A stretch of DNA of 64,000 nucleotides from Brachybacterium sp036311905 (GTDB lineage Bacteria; Actinomycetota; Actinomycetes; Actinomycetales; Dermabacteraceae), in contig NZ_JAZDCH010000006.1 in assembly GCF_036311905.1 (NCBI RefSeq), forward strand, positions 1 to 64,000. The letters are read 5' to 3'. Shown here piece after piece: positions 1-7,562 of the stretch. The notes beneath the pieces are model-generated. The model was not told the DNA's origin. It made no database searches and worked only from the letters and a program-made list of their open reading frames with translations. Position numbers and translations under genes: made by a program. How positions within the stretch are numbered: position 1 is the stretch's first letter; each line of letters opens with the position of its first letter.

Positions 1-128
1 AGAAGAGAAAGCACTCGACCCCCTGGGTGGGGGGCCCCCCCCCCTCCCCCCCCCCCCACTTCTCTCCCCACGTCATCTCCCCACCCATCTGTCCGAGACA
101 GGGCGCAGCAGCGCCCGGAAGGAACACG
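1..128. other. Leader region upstream of tal with long poly-C tract
   Basis: The stretch before tal carries a G run (25-34, one T interrupting) followed directly by ten C, a T and twelve C (35-57). G and C runs could pair into a hairpin, perhaps the terminator of an upstream gene (in related genomes this is usually transketolase, which is inference). A GAAGGAA ribosome-binding site lies at 117-123, just before the tal start. Homopolymers of this length are also prone to sequencing error. Confidence 0.5.
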
Positions 129-1241
129 ATGTCCCAGAACACCCGCACCCAGGCCCTCACCGACTCCGGCGTCTCCATCTGGCTGGACGACCTCTCCCGT
201 CAGCGGCTGCAGTCCGGCAACCTCGCCGAGCTCATCGCCACCCGCAACGTCGTGGGCGTGACCACGAACCCCTCGATCTTCCAGGCCGCGATCTCCGGCT
301 CCGACGAGTACGACGCCGACATCACCGCCCTCGCCGCCGAGGGCAAGGACGTCGACGCTGTCATCGAGAAGCTCACCACCGACGACGTGCGCACCGCGGC
401 GGACCTCTTCGCCGACGTCTACGCCTCCTCCAAGGGCTTCGACGGCCGCGTCTCCATCGAGGTCGACCCGCGCCTGGCCCACGAGACCGAGAAGACCATC
501 GAGCAGGCCAAGCACCTGTTCGAGGTCGTCGGCCGCGAGAACGTGATGATCAAGATCCCCGCCACTGAGGCCGGCCTGCCCGCGATCACCGCGGTCATCG
601 CCGAGGGCATCAGCGTGAACGTGACCCTGATCTTCTCGGTCGAGCGCTACCAGGAGGTCATCGACGCCTACCTGACCGGTCTCGAGCAGGCCGCTGCGGC
701 CGGGAAGGACCTCGCGACCATCCACTCGGTCGCCTCGTTCTTCGTCTCCCGCGTCGACACCGAGATCGACAAGCGCCTCGAGGCCCTCGGCGGCGAGGCG
801 GAGACCCTGCGCGGCAGCGCCGGTGTCGCGAACGCCCAGGCCGCCTTCGGCGAGTACCTCACCGCGTTCGCCTCGGAGCGCTTCGAGGCCCTGAAGGCCC
901 AGGGCGCCAACGTGCAGCGCGCCCTGTGGGCGTCCACCGGCGTCAAGAACCCCGACTACCCGGATACGCTGTACGTCGACCGTCTCGTGGCCGATCCGAG
1001 CGTGAACACCATGCCGGAGAAGACCCTCGAGGCCGCCGCCGACCACTCCGAGCCGGCCGCCGCGCTCTCCGCCGAGTCCGCGGCCACCGGCGAGTCCGTG
1101 CTCGAGCGCGTCGCCGAGGCCGGGGTCGATCTGGCCGATGTCTTCGCGCTGCTCGAGCGCGAGGGTGTCGAGAAGTTCGAGAAGGCCTGGGAGGAGCTCA
1201 TCGCGACCGTGTCGACCTCTGTCGACGCGGCGCGCGCCTGA
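129..1241 (+). CDS. tal: Transaldolase
   Basis: Cytosolic transaldolase of the non-oxidative pentose phosphate pathway; it moves a dihydroxyacetone unit from sedoheptulose 7-phosphate to glyceraldehyde 3-phosphate. 370 aa from the ATG at 129, which has a good GAAGGAA site; the frame stays open upstream to 27, but that part is low-complexity Pro/Gly and unlike protein. The N-terminal TTNPSIF motif (about residues 45-51) and the Schiff-base lysine in MIKIPAT (Lys142) mark the long actinobacterial transaldolase type. It is followed by zwf and opcA-pgl, so the locus supplies both branches of the pathway. A hairpin at 1257-1293 separates it from zwf and may set different expression levels. Confidence 0.96.
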   Translation: MSQNTRTQALTDSGVSIWLDDLSRQRLQSGNLAELIATRNVVGVTTNPSIFQAAISGSDEYDADITALAAEGKDVDAVIEKLTTDDVRTAADLFADVYASSKGFDGRVSIEVDPRLAHETEKTIEQAKHLFEVVGRENVMIKIPATEAGLPAITAVIAEGISVNVTLIFSVERYQEVIDAYLTGLEQAAAAGKDLATIHSVASFFVSRVDTEIDKRLEALGGEAETLRGSAGVANAQAAFGEYLTAFASERFEALKAQGANVQRALWASTGVKNPDYPDTLYVDRLVADPSVNTMPEKTLEAAADHSEPAAALSAESAATGESVLERVAEAGVDLADVFALLEREGVEKFEKAWEELIATVSTSVDAARA

Positions 1242-1256
1242 TCTCCTCCGCTCCAC

Positions 1257-1293
1257 GAGCACGGTCCCGACCCTTCCGGGGCGGGCCGTGCTC
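1257..1293 (+). terminator. Intercistronic hairpin between tal and zwf
   Basis: GAGCACGGTCC (1257-1267) pairs with GGGCCGTGCTC (1283-1293), allowing one G-U pair. No T run follows, so it may be a partial terminator or an mRNA-stability element rather than a full stop. Confidence 0.5.
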
Positions 1294-1323
1294 TCGCCAG
1301 TCCGTGTCCGAGAAAGGACCATC

Positions 1324-2886
1324 GTGACCGATACCAGCACTCCCCCGTCCGGGACCGAAGGGCCGGAGGTCGACAATCCGCTGCGCGACCCGCGCGACCG
1401 TCGGCTGCCCCTGATCGCCGGGCCCTCCTCCATGGTGATGTTCGGCGTCACCGGCGATCTCGCCCGCAAGAAGCTGCTGCCGGCGATCTACGACCTCACC
1501 CACCGCGGCCTGCTCCCCCCGAGCTTCGGCCTCGTCGGCTACGGCCGGCGCGACTGGTCCGACGACGACTTCGCCGAGTACGTGCGCAAGAGCGTCTCCG
1601 AGCACTCCCGGACCGGCTTCTCCGAGAGCGTCTTCGAGCAGCTGCGAGGCGGCCTCCGCTTCGTGACCGGCACCTTCGACGACCCCGCGGCGTTCGAGCG
1701 GCTCACCGAGGTCGTCGGCGAGCTCGACCGCACCCGCGGCACCGGCGGCAACCACGCCTTCTACCTGTCGATCCCGCCGGACGCCTTCCCGCAGGTGTGC
1801 GAGCAGCTCGCGAACTCGGGCCTGAACACGCCGCGCGACGGCTCCTGGCGCCGCGTCGTCATCGAGAAGCCCTTCGGCCACGACCTCGCCTCCGCGCGCG
1901 AGCTCAACGACGTGGTGGAGAAGGCGTTCCGCCCCGAGGACGTGTTCCGCATCGACCACTACCTGGGCAAGGAGACGGTGCAGAACATCCTCGCGCTGCG
2001 CTTCGCGAACCAGCTGTTCGAGCCCGTGTGGAACGCGAACTACGTCGACCACGTGCAGATCACGATGGCCGAGGACATCGGCATCGGCTCCCGCGCCGGC
2101 TACTACGACGGCATCGGCACCGCCCGCGACGTCATCCAGAACCACCTCCTGCAGCTGGTCGCGCTCACCGCCATGGAGGAGCCCGTCTCCTTCCGCGCCT
2201 CGGACCTCCGGGCCGAGAAGGAGAAGGTGCTCGCCGCCGTCGAGCTGCCCGAGGATCTCGGCGCCCACACCGCCCGCGGCCAGTACGTCGGCGGCTGGCA
2301 GGGCGGCGAGGAGGTGCGCCCCTACCTCGAGGAGGACGGCATCCCCGCGGACTCGGTCACCGAGACCTTCGCGGCGATGCGCCTGGACATCGCGACCCGT
2401 CGCTGGGCCGGGGTGCCCTTCTACCTGCGGGCCGGCAAGCGTCTGGGTCGCCGCGTCACTGAGATCGCGGTCGTGCTCAAGCGGGCTCCGTTCCTGCCCT
2501 TCCGCTCCACCGACACCGCGGACCTGGGCCAGAACGCGATCGTCATCCGTGTCCAGCCCGACGAGGGCGTGACCATGCGCTTCGGCTCCAAGGTCCCCGG
2601 CACCCAGATGGAGGTGCGCGACGTGACCATGGACTTCGCCTACGGCATGAACTTCACCGAGGAGTCCCCCGAGGCGTACGAGCGCCTGATCCTGGACATG
2701 CTGCTCGGCGACCCGCCGCTGTTCCCGCGCCAGAAGGAGGTCGAGCTCTCCTGGAAGATCCTCGACCCCATCACCGAGTACTGGGCCGAGAACCTGAAGC
2801 CCGCCCCGTACCGACCCGGCACCTGGGGCCCGGACACCGCCCACGAGATGCTCGCCCGCGACGGACGTACCTGGAGGCGACCGTGA
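1324..2886 (+). CDS. zwf: Glucose-6-phosphate 1-dehydrogenase
   Basis: Oxidises glucose 6-phosphate to 6-phosphogluconolactone with NADP, the entry step of the oxidative pentose phosphate pathway. 520 aa from a GTG at 1324, chosen because GAGAAAGGA sits 5-13 bases upstream; the frame is open further upstream but overlaps tal. The N-terminal Rossmann part reads FGVTGDLARKKLLPAIYDL, and the substrate/catalytic motif RIDHYLGKE is present in mid-protein. The stop overlaps the start of the opcA-pgl gene (GTGA at 2883-2886), so the dehydrogenase and its assembly factor are translationally coupled. Confidence 0.97.
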   Translation: MTDTSTPPSGTEGPEVDNPLRDPRDRRLPLIAGPSSMVMFGVTGDLARKKLLPAIYDLTHRGLLPPSFGLVGYGRRDWSDDDFAEYVRKSVSEHSRTGFSESVFEQLRGGLRFVTGTFDDPAAFERLTEVVGELDRTRGTGGNHAFYLSIPPDAFPQVCEQLANSGLNTPRDGSWRRVVIEKPFGHDLASARELNDVVEKAFRPEDVFRIDHYLGKETVQNILALRFANQLFEPVWNANYVDHVQITMAEDIGIGSRAGYYDGIGTARDVIQNHLLQLVALTAMEEPVSFRASDLRAEKEKVLAAVELPEDLGAHTARGQYVGGWQGGEEVRPYLEEDGIPADSVTETFAAMRLDIATRRWAGVPFYLRAGKRLGRRVTEIAVVLKRAPFLPFRSTDTADLGQNAIVIRVQPDEGVTMRFGSKVPGTQMEVRDVTMDFAYGMNFTEESPEAYERLILDMLLGDPPLFPRQKEVELSWKILDPITEYWAENLKPAPYRPGTWGPDTAHEMLARDGRTWRRP

Positions 2887-4601
2887 TCACCACCCTGCAA
2901 GACACCACCGCCTCGGCCATCGACAAGAAGATGACCGAGATGCGGGAGACCTTCGGCGCGAACACCATCGGCCGGGTCCTCACCCTCATCATCATCGCCA
3001 CCGGCGACCTCGAGGAGCCGCTGGAGGCGGCGATCAGCGCGAGCCACGAGCATCCCGCACGGGTCATCGTGGTCGACGCCGATCCCGAGGCCGAGAGCTC
3101 CGGGCTGGACGCCGAGATCCGCGTGGGCCGCGACGCCGGTGCCGGGGAGATCGTGATCCTCCGCGCCCGCGGCGAGATCATGAGCTCCCTGGACACCCTG
3201 GTGATGGCGCTGCTGCTGCCGGATGCGCCGATCGTCACCTGGTGGCCCGAGAACGCGCCCTCCTCCCCCGTCCACGACGTGCTCGGCTCCATGTCGCAGC
3301 GGCGCATCTCCGACGCCGCCGCCTGCGAGTCCCCCGTCGCGACCCTGAAGCGTCTCCGCCGCGGCTACGCGAGCGGCGACTCGGACCTCGCCTGGTCGCG
3401 CCTGACCCGCTGGCGGGGCCTGCTGGCGAGCGTCTTCGAGGTGCCGCCGGTCTCCGTGCCGCAACGCATCGAGGTCTCCGGCGCCGCCGAGAACCCCTCG
3501 GTCGTGCTGATGTCGGCCTGGCTCGAGCACGCCCTCGGGATCGAGGCGGAGATCGTCGAGCCGACCGGCGAGGGCAAGGACATCCCCGGCGTGCACGGGG
3601 TGCGCCTGCACCGCGCCGACGGCATCATCGAGCTGACCCGCGTGAGCGACGAGGCGATCGTCATGACCCTGCCCGGGGACGACAACCGACAGCACGTCAC
3701 CATGCCGCGCCGCAGCCTCGACGAGCTCCTCGCCGAGGAGCTGCGCCGCCTGGATCCCGACGAGGTGTACGGGGAGGTGCTCGCGAGCGCCTTCACCGGC
3801 ATCGACGACTTCGCGACCTATGCCTCGGGCAAGCCGGAGCCGACCGACACGGTCGTCGCCGACGCCGCTGCGGTGGCGGAGGCCGCCGCGACCGACGTCG
3901 CCGCCCGGCTCGCGGAGGCGCAGTCCGAGCGGACCGTCGCACACCTGGTCGTCACCGGCGGGACCGTCGGCACCGCGACCGCGGCAGCCCTGCCCGCGGC
4001 CCTCTCCGCCGCCGGTGTGGACGCCGCTCGCCTCCACCTCTGGTGGGGCGACGAGCGGTACGTCGACCCCGACTCCGACGAGCGCAACGAGGTCGCCGTG
4101 CGGAAGGGCCTGATCGAGCCGCTGCTCGCGGCCGGCCTGCTCCCCCGCAACGTGCATGCGATGCCCTCCCCCGCCGACGGCATGTCCCTCGACGAGGCGG
4201 CCGCCTGGTACGGCCAGCAGCTCGACGCGGCGGGCGGCGACGAGCCCTTCCGCACCCGCGGACGCGCCTTCTTCGACGTGCTCCTGCTGGGCGTCGGACC
4301 CGACGGCCACGTCGCCTCGCTGTTCCCGGAGCACCCGGACCAGCAGCAGGCCGGTGCCAGCGCGATCCCCGTCACCGACTCCCCGAAGCCGCCGGCCTCC
4401 CGGATCTCCCTGACCTGGCCGGTGCTGAACTCGGCGCGCCACGTCGGGCTCCTGGTCGCCGGTGAGGAGAAGGCCGAGGCCGTCGCCGCGGGTCACGGCG
4501 AGATCGCCCCGTGGACGATTCCGGCCTCCGCGGTGCGCGGACTCGAGTCGACCACCTGGTACCTCGACAAGGCTGCGGCCTCGCAGCTCGCCGAGGGCTG
4601 A
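2883..4601 (+). CDS. OpcA-6-phosphogluconolactonase fusion protein
   Basis: One uninterrupted 572-aa frame holds two proteins usually made separately. Residues 1 to about 310 match OpcA, the G6PDH assembly/activation factor (TWWPENAP at about 119-126, and an R-rich ISDAAACESP region). Residues about 325-570 match 6-phosphogluconolactonase, which hydrolyses the lactone made by Zwf: LVVTGGTVG (355-363), WWGDERYV (387-394) and the LGVGPDGHVASLFPEH signature (469-484). Both halves look full length, and no stop or internal start with a ribosome site is evident at the junction (about 310-325). The start overlaps zwf by 4 bp. The arrangement would tie the activator and the next enzyme to the same dehydrogenase. 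A sequencing frameshift merging two genes is unlikely because the linker also reads as protein. Confidence 0.93.
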   Translation: MITTLQDTTASAIDKKMTEMRETFGANTIGRVLTLIIIATGDLEEPLEAAISASHEHPARVIVVDADPEAESSGLDAEIRVGRDAGAGEIVILRARGEIMSSLDTLVMALLLPDAPIVTWWPENAPSSPVHDVLGSMSQRRISDAAACESPVATLKRLRRGYASGDSDLAWSRLTRWRGLLASVFEVPPVSVPQRIEVSGAAENPSVVLMSAWLEHALGIEAEIVEPTGEGKDIPGVHGVRLHRADGIIELTRVSDEAIVMTLPGDDNRQHVTMPRRSLDELLAEELRRLDPDEVYGEVLASAFTGIDDFATYASGKPEPTDTVVADAAAVAEAAATDVAARLAEAQSERTVAHLVVTGGTVGTATAAALPAALSAAGVDAARLHLWWGDERYVDPDSDERNEVAVRKGLIEPLLAAGLLPRNVHAMPSPADGMSLDEAAAWYGQQLDAAGGDEPFRTRGRAFFDVLLLGVGPDGHVASLFPEHPDQQQAGASAIPVTDSPKPPASRISLTWPVLNSARHVGLLVAGEEKAEAVAAGHGEIAPWTIPASAVRGLESTTWYLDKAAASQLAEG

Positions 4602-4645
4602 GAGGACGGCGCGGCGCGCGCGCAGTGCACGCCCGCCCTCGCGCC

Positions 4646-4681
4646 CGACGGGGCGGCTCCCTCCGGAGAGCCGCCCCGTCG
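4646..4681 (+). terminator. Hairpin terminator after the pentose phosphate operon
   Basis: Perfect 14-bp stem, CGACGGGGCGGCTC (4646-4659) with its complement at 4668-4681, and an 8-nt loop. It lies 44 bases after the opcA-pgl stop. There is no clear T run, as is common in high-GC actinobacteria. Confidence 0.75.
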
Positions 4682-4830
4682 GCGTCTGCGCACCCGTGGC
4701 TGTGACTTCGTCCGCTAAATGGCGGGATTCTTCCGACGCTCCGTAGCGGCCTCGATCGCTGACCACCGACAACCACCGCGTCCCGGTAGAGAATGGCTCA
4801 GTGAGACAGTGCCTGAGTCGCTGATCTCGT

Positions 4831-5772
4831 CTAGGACGGCTTGAAGATCTGTCCGACATCGGCGTGCTGGGCGTGCCAGGCCACTCGTTCTACCCCTCGG
4901 ACCAGGTCTGCCAGCCCCGGGTCCTCGATCGGGAAGTGGCCGCACTCGCGCAACATGACCAGTTCTGCCGGAGCGGCGATGCGACTGAGCCAGCGCGTGC
5001 TCACCTCCACTGGCGTCCAGGCGTCTTTCGCCGGATGGGCGAGCGTCACCGGGGTGGTCATCCGCTCCGGCGGGGCGTGGCGGTAGGTCATGAACGAGGT
5101 GAGGAACCCGAGCGGGACCGTGGCCCCGCCCCCGCGCGGATCCGCAGTGCACAGCCTCGACAGGCGCGGATCGCGACTCATCTTCGACAGCGCGGCCACC
5201 CATGACATCGGAACGCGACGCCCCGCGAGCCTGCCCGGGAGGAGTCGTGCCAGCGGCCCACCCAGGATGCCGATAGGGCCGAAGCGGGTGATGACTGCGC
5301 GTACATGCGCATCCCGCGGGTCTAGCAGACAGGTCGCCACCACTGCGGCGGAGAGACCGGTGCGTGCAGCGACCTCATAGGCGAGCATCCCGCCGATGCT
5401 GGCACCCAGCAGCACCAGCGGGCGGCCGTCGTCCTCATCGCGGACGAAATCGCAGAGCAGCGAGACCCAGTCTTCATACCGCACGGCGTCCGGATCCGGT
5501 GAGATCGTCTCGCCATACAGGGGCATGTCGACGGCGGCCAGTTCGACCTGATCTTCCGGAAGGAGCGAGGCTACCGGCCACAATGCCGCGCTGTGGCCGC
5601 CAGCTCCGTGGACAAGTAGGACCCGCACGGGTGCGTTCGAATTCACCCGGCGGAGCACATGAACTTCGTGCCCCCGCCAGTCCCACCACGTACTCGTCGG
5701 CTCCTGATCGACTCTTTCTCGCCAAGAAACGGGCAGGAAGTTCGCGTAGTCCGCCACACCTGGAGAAGTCAC
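4831..5772 (-). CDS. Alpha/beta hydrolase
   Basis: 313-aa alpha/beta-hydrolase-fold protein of unknown substrate. The oxyanion region LLVHGAGGHS, the nucleophile elbow GASIGG (serine), an acid in HPAKDAWTP and the C-terminal histidine in ECGHFPIEDP form a complete catalytic triad. There is no signal peptide, so it is probably cytosolic. The GTG start has only a weak upstream purine stretch, and an ACGGTACCGGT palindromic patch lies just before it. Codon third positions are visibly less GC-biased than in the neighbours. The gene is alone, points against the flanking pentose phosphate operon and abuts a transposase remnant, so it was probably acquired horizontally. It could be an esterase, lactonase or thioesterase. 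Confidence 0.8.
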   Translation of the reverse strand: MTSPGVADYANFLPVSWRERVDQEPTSTWWDWRGHEVHVLRRVNSNAPVRVLLVHGAGGHSAALWPVASLLPEDQVELAAVDMPLYGETISPDPDAVRYEDWVSLLCDFVRDEDDGRPLVLLGASIGGMLAYEVAARTGLSAAVVATCLLDPRDAHVRAVITRFGPIGILGGPLARLLPGRLAGRRVPMSWVAALSKMSRDPRLSRLCTADPRGGGATVPLGFLTSFMTYRHAPPERMTTPVTLAHPAKDAWTPVEVSTRWLSRIAAPAELVMLRECGHFPIEDPGLADLVRGVERVAWHAQHADVGQIFKPS

Positions 5773-5850
5773 GCTTCAACGGTACCGGTAGACATGTACC
5801 CGAGCGCAATGCGGGCCCAGCGCTCCTCAGCCCGCCGACTCGCCACGGTT

Positions 5851-6123
5851 TTCGTGCACGCCCTGAACCGTCACCACCTCGTGGGGTCGATGGGGAAAGT
5901 CGGCGCGGCCGGGGACAACGCGGCAATGGAGTCTTTCTTCGCCCTGCTGCAGAAGCACGTCCTGGACCGCAAGCGGTGGCGGACCCGAGAGGAGCTCCGG
6001 ATCGCGATCATCACCTGGATCGAGCGGACTTACCACCGACGCCGCCGGCAGGCCCGCCTGGGCCGATTGACCCCCATCGAGAACGAGACCATCATGAACC
6101 CGACCGTCAGCCTGGCGGCCTAA
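5851..6123 (+). pseudogene. IS3-family transposase, C-terminal remnant
   Basis: The last 90 codons of an IS3-family OrfB (DDE) transposase. The fragment opens at FVHALNRH and runs through VGAAGDNAAMESFFALLQ, which contains the catalytic glutamate, then the family tail WIERTYHRRRRQ and RLGRLTPIE, ending at a TAA. The catalytic aspartates and OrfA are missing. Codons before 5851 in the same frame do not resemble transposase, so the breakpoint is near 5850. It cannot be active. Confidence 0.88.
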
Positions 6124-6156
6124 CCCCAGCTGACACCTGATCGCGCATCAGTCCCG
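6121..6156. mobile_element. Probable right end of the IS3-family remnant
   Basis: The stretch right after the transposase stop (CAGCTGACACCTGATCGC and on) resembles the terminal inverted repeat of actinobacterial IS3-family elements. The left end was not found, so the exact boundary is inferred. Confidence 0.4.
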
Positions 6157-6173
6157 ACCCGCCACTCCCCCGA

Positions 6174-6232
6174 GGAACCTCTGCGGACCTGGGGGTCTGA
6201 CGCGCCTCTTCCCCCGAGTGTGCAGAGGTTCC
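6174..6232. repeat. 11-bp inverted repeat with internal direct repeat
   Basis: GGAACCTCTGC (6174-6184) is the exact reverse complement of 6222-6232. A 9-bp direct repeat TCCCCCGAG lies at 6166-6174 and 6210-6218, next to each arm. The region is non-coding, between the IS remnant and the secG terminator; it may be a structured RNA, a bidirectional terminator or an insertion scar. Confidence 0.45.
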
Positions 6233-6302
6233 GCGCAGGCTCGCCCCTCCCCAGGTCGCCCCGTCACCGCTCTCGCGTCACCCGGTCGTCGCCGGACACG
6301 AC

Positions 6303-6329
6303 GAAGCCCCCGCGATCGGCGGGGGCTTC
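6303..6329 (-). terminator. Terminator downstream of secG
   Basis: Perfect 11-bp stem GAAGCCCCCGC / GCGGGGGCTTC with a 5-nt loop, 35 bases beyond the secG stop. Confidence 0.7.
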
Positions 6330-6364
6330 TAGAGGAGGGGGGCCAACGCGAAGGCGCCGCGGGC

Positions 6365-6613
6365 TCAGATCAGGCGCTCGATGATGCCGAGACCGATGCA
6401 GCACAGGCCCCAGATCACGGCCATGCCCACGGTGAGCCGGTTGAGGTTCCGCTCCGCCACGCCCGAGGCGCTCGCAGAGGCGGAGACGCCGCCGCCGAAC
6501 ATGTCGGAGAGCCCACCGCCGCGTCCCTTGTGCAGGAGCACGAGCATGATCGCGAGAAGGCCGCTGACGACCATCACGATCTGGAGGATGAGCTTCAGGA
6601 GGGACAGATCCAC
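6365..6613 (-). CDS. secG: Protein-export membrane protein SecG
   Basis: 82-aa subunit of the SecYEG translocon in the cytoplasmic membrane; it aids SecA-driven export. Two hydrophobic helices, LILQIVMVVSGLLAIMLVLL (about 7-26) and VGMAVIWGLCCIGLGII near the C-terminus, flank the conserved loop HKGRGGGLSDMFGGG. I chose the GTG at 6613, giving the typical SecG N-terminus, although the GGAAGG site is a little far (11 bases). A GTG at 6625 is the alternative. Its place after tpiA is the classic actinobacterial gap-pgk-tpiA-secG order, but a strong hairpin separates it from tpiA. Confidence 0.92.
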   Translation of the reverse strand: MDLSLLKLILQIVMVVSGLLAIMLVLLHKGRGGGLSDMFGGGVSASASASGVAERNLNRLTVGMAVIWGLCCIGLGIIERLI

Positions 6614-6662
6614 GGGGGACGACACCTTCCGGGTGGGGGACGGACCGATCCAGGATACGGCA

Positions 6663-6690
6663 CGGGCCGGACCTCGAGAGGTCCGGCCCG
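6663..6690 (-). terminator. Terminator after tpiA
   Basis: Perfect 12-bp stem CGGGCCGGACCT / AGGTCCGGCCCG with a CGAG loop, between tpiA and secG. It implies that secG has its own promoter in 6614-6662. Confidence 0.7.
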
Positions 6691-6788
6691 CGTGGCGAGG
6701 CTCTCCAGGCGGCAACCCGCCGGTTAGCCAGGATCAGACTCGGCACGACCGGCTGATCTCCTACCGCTCGTTCCTCGCAGAACGTCGA

Positions 6789-7562
6789 TCAGCCCTGGTA
6801 ACCCGCGATCTTGGCGAATTCCTCGGCCTTGAGCGAGGCGCCGCCCACGAGGGCGCCGTCGACGTCGGGCTTCTCCATCAGCTCGGCGACGTTGGAGGAC
6901 TTCACGCTGCCGCCGTAGAGGACGCGCACGGCATCGGCCGCGGTGTCCCCGTGCTTCGCGCGGACCCACTCGCGGATCGCGGCGCAGACCTCCTGCGCGT
7001 CATCCGGGGTGGCGACCTCGCCGGTGCCGATGGCCCACACGGGCTCGTAGGCGATGACGCTCACCGCGACATGCTCGGCGGTGAGACCCTCGAGACCGCC
7101 CTCGACCTGCGCGAGGGAGTACTCGACCTGCTTGCCGGCCTGGCGCTCCTCGAGCGGCTCGCCGACGCACAGGATCGGGGTCAGGCCTGCAGCGAAGGCG
7201 GCCTTCACCTTGGCGTTGGTGAGCTCCTCGGTCTCGCCGTGGTACTGGCGGCGCTCCGAGTGGCCGATCGCCACAAAGGTGCAGCCCAGCGCCGTCAGCA
7301 TCTGGCCGGAGATCTCGCCGGTGTAGGCGCCGGACTCGTGCGCGGAGAGGTCCTGGCCGCCGTAGGCGATCGGGAGCTTGCCGGCGTCGACCGCGGTCTG
7401 CACGGTGCGGAGGTCCACGAACGGCGGCAGCACGACGGTGTCGACCTTGCTGGTGTCGACGTCCTTCAGCTGCTCGCCGAGCTCCTCGACGAGGGCCAGG
7501 CCCTGCTTCCAGTCGAGGTTCATCTTCCAGTTGCCCGCCATGAGCGGGGTGCGGGTGGTCAC
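6789..7562 (-). CDS. tpiA: Triosephosphate isomerase
   Basis: Interconverts dihydroxyacetone phosphate and glyceraldehyde 3-phosphate in glycolysis. 257 aa, a full-length TIM barrel. Visible motifs are the substrate-binding GNWKMN near the N-terminus, the catalytic histidine in AIGHSERR, the catalytic glutamate in AYEPVWAIGTG and the phosphate-binding YGGSVKSSN / LVGGASL near the C-terminus. The GTG start overlaps the pgk stop by 4 bp, indicating translational coupling. Confidence 0.97.
   Translation of the reverse strand: MTTRTPLMAGNWKMNLDWKQGLALVEELGEQLKDVDTSKVDTVVLPPFVDLRTVQTAVDAGKLPIAYGGQDLSAHESGAYTGEISGQMLTALGCTFVAIGHSERRQYHGETEELTNAKVKAAFAAGLTPILCVGEPLEERQAGKQVEYSLAQVEGGLEGLTAEHVAVSVIAYEPVWAIGTGEVATPDDAQEVCAAIREWVRAKHGDTAADAVRVLYGGSVKSSNVAELMEKPDVDGALVGGASLKAEEFAKIAGYQG

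Noticed and set aside
27..128. N-terminal extension of transaldolase
   Set aside because: Low-complexity Pro/Gly residues encoded by poly-C; the ATG at 129 has the ribosome-binding site and the family N-terminus.
1138..1323. N-terminal extension of glucose-6-phosphate dehydrogenase
   Set aside because: It overlaps tal and the intercistronic hairpin; the GTG at 1324 has a good ribosome site.
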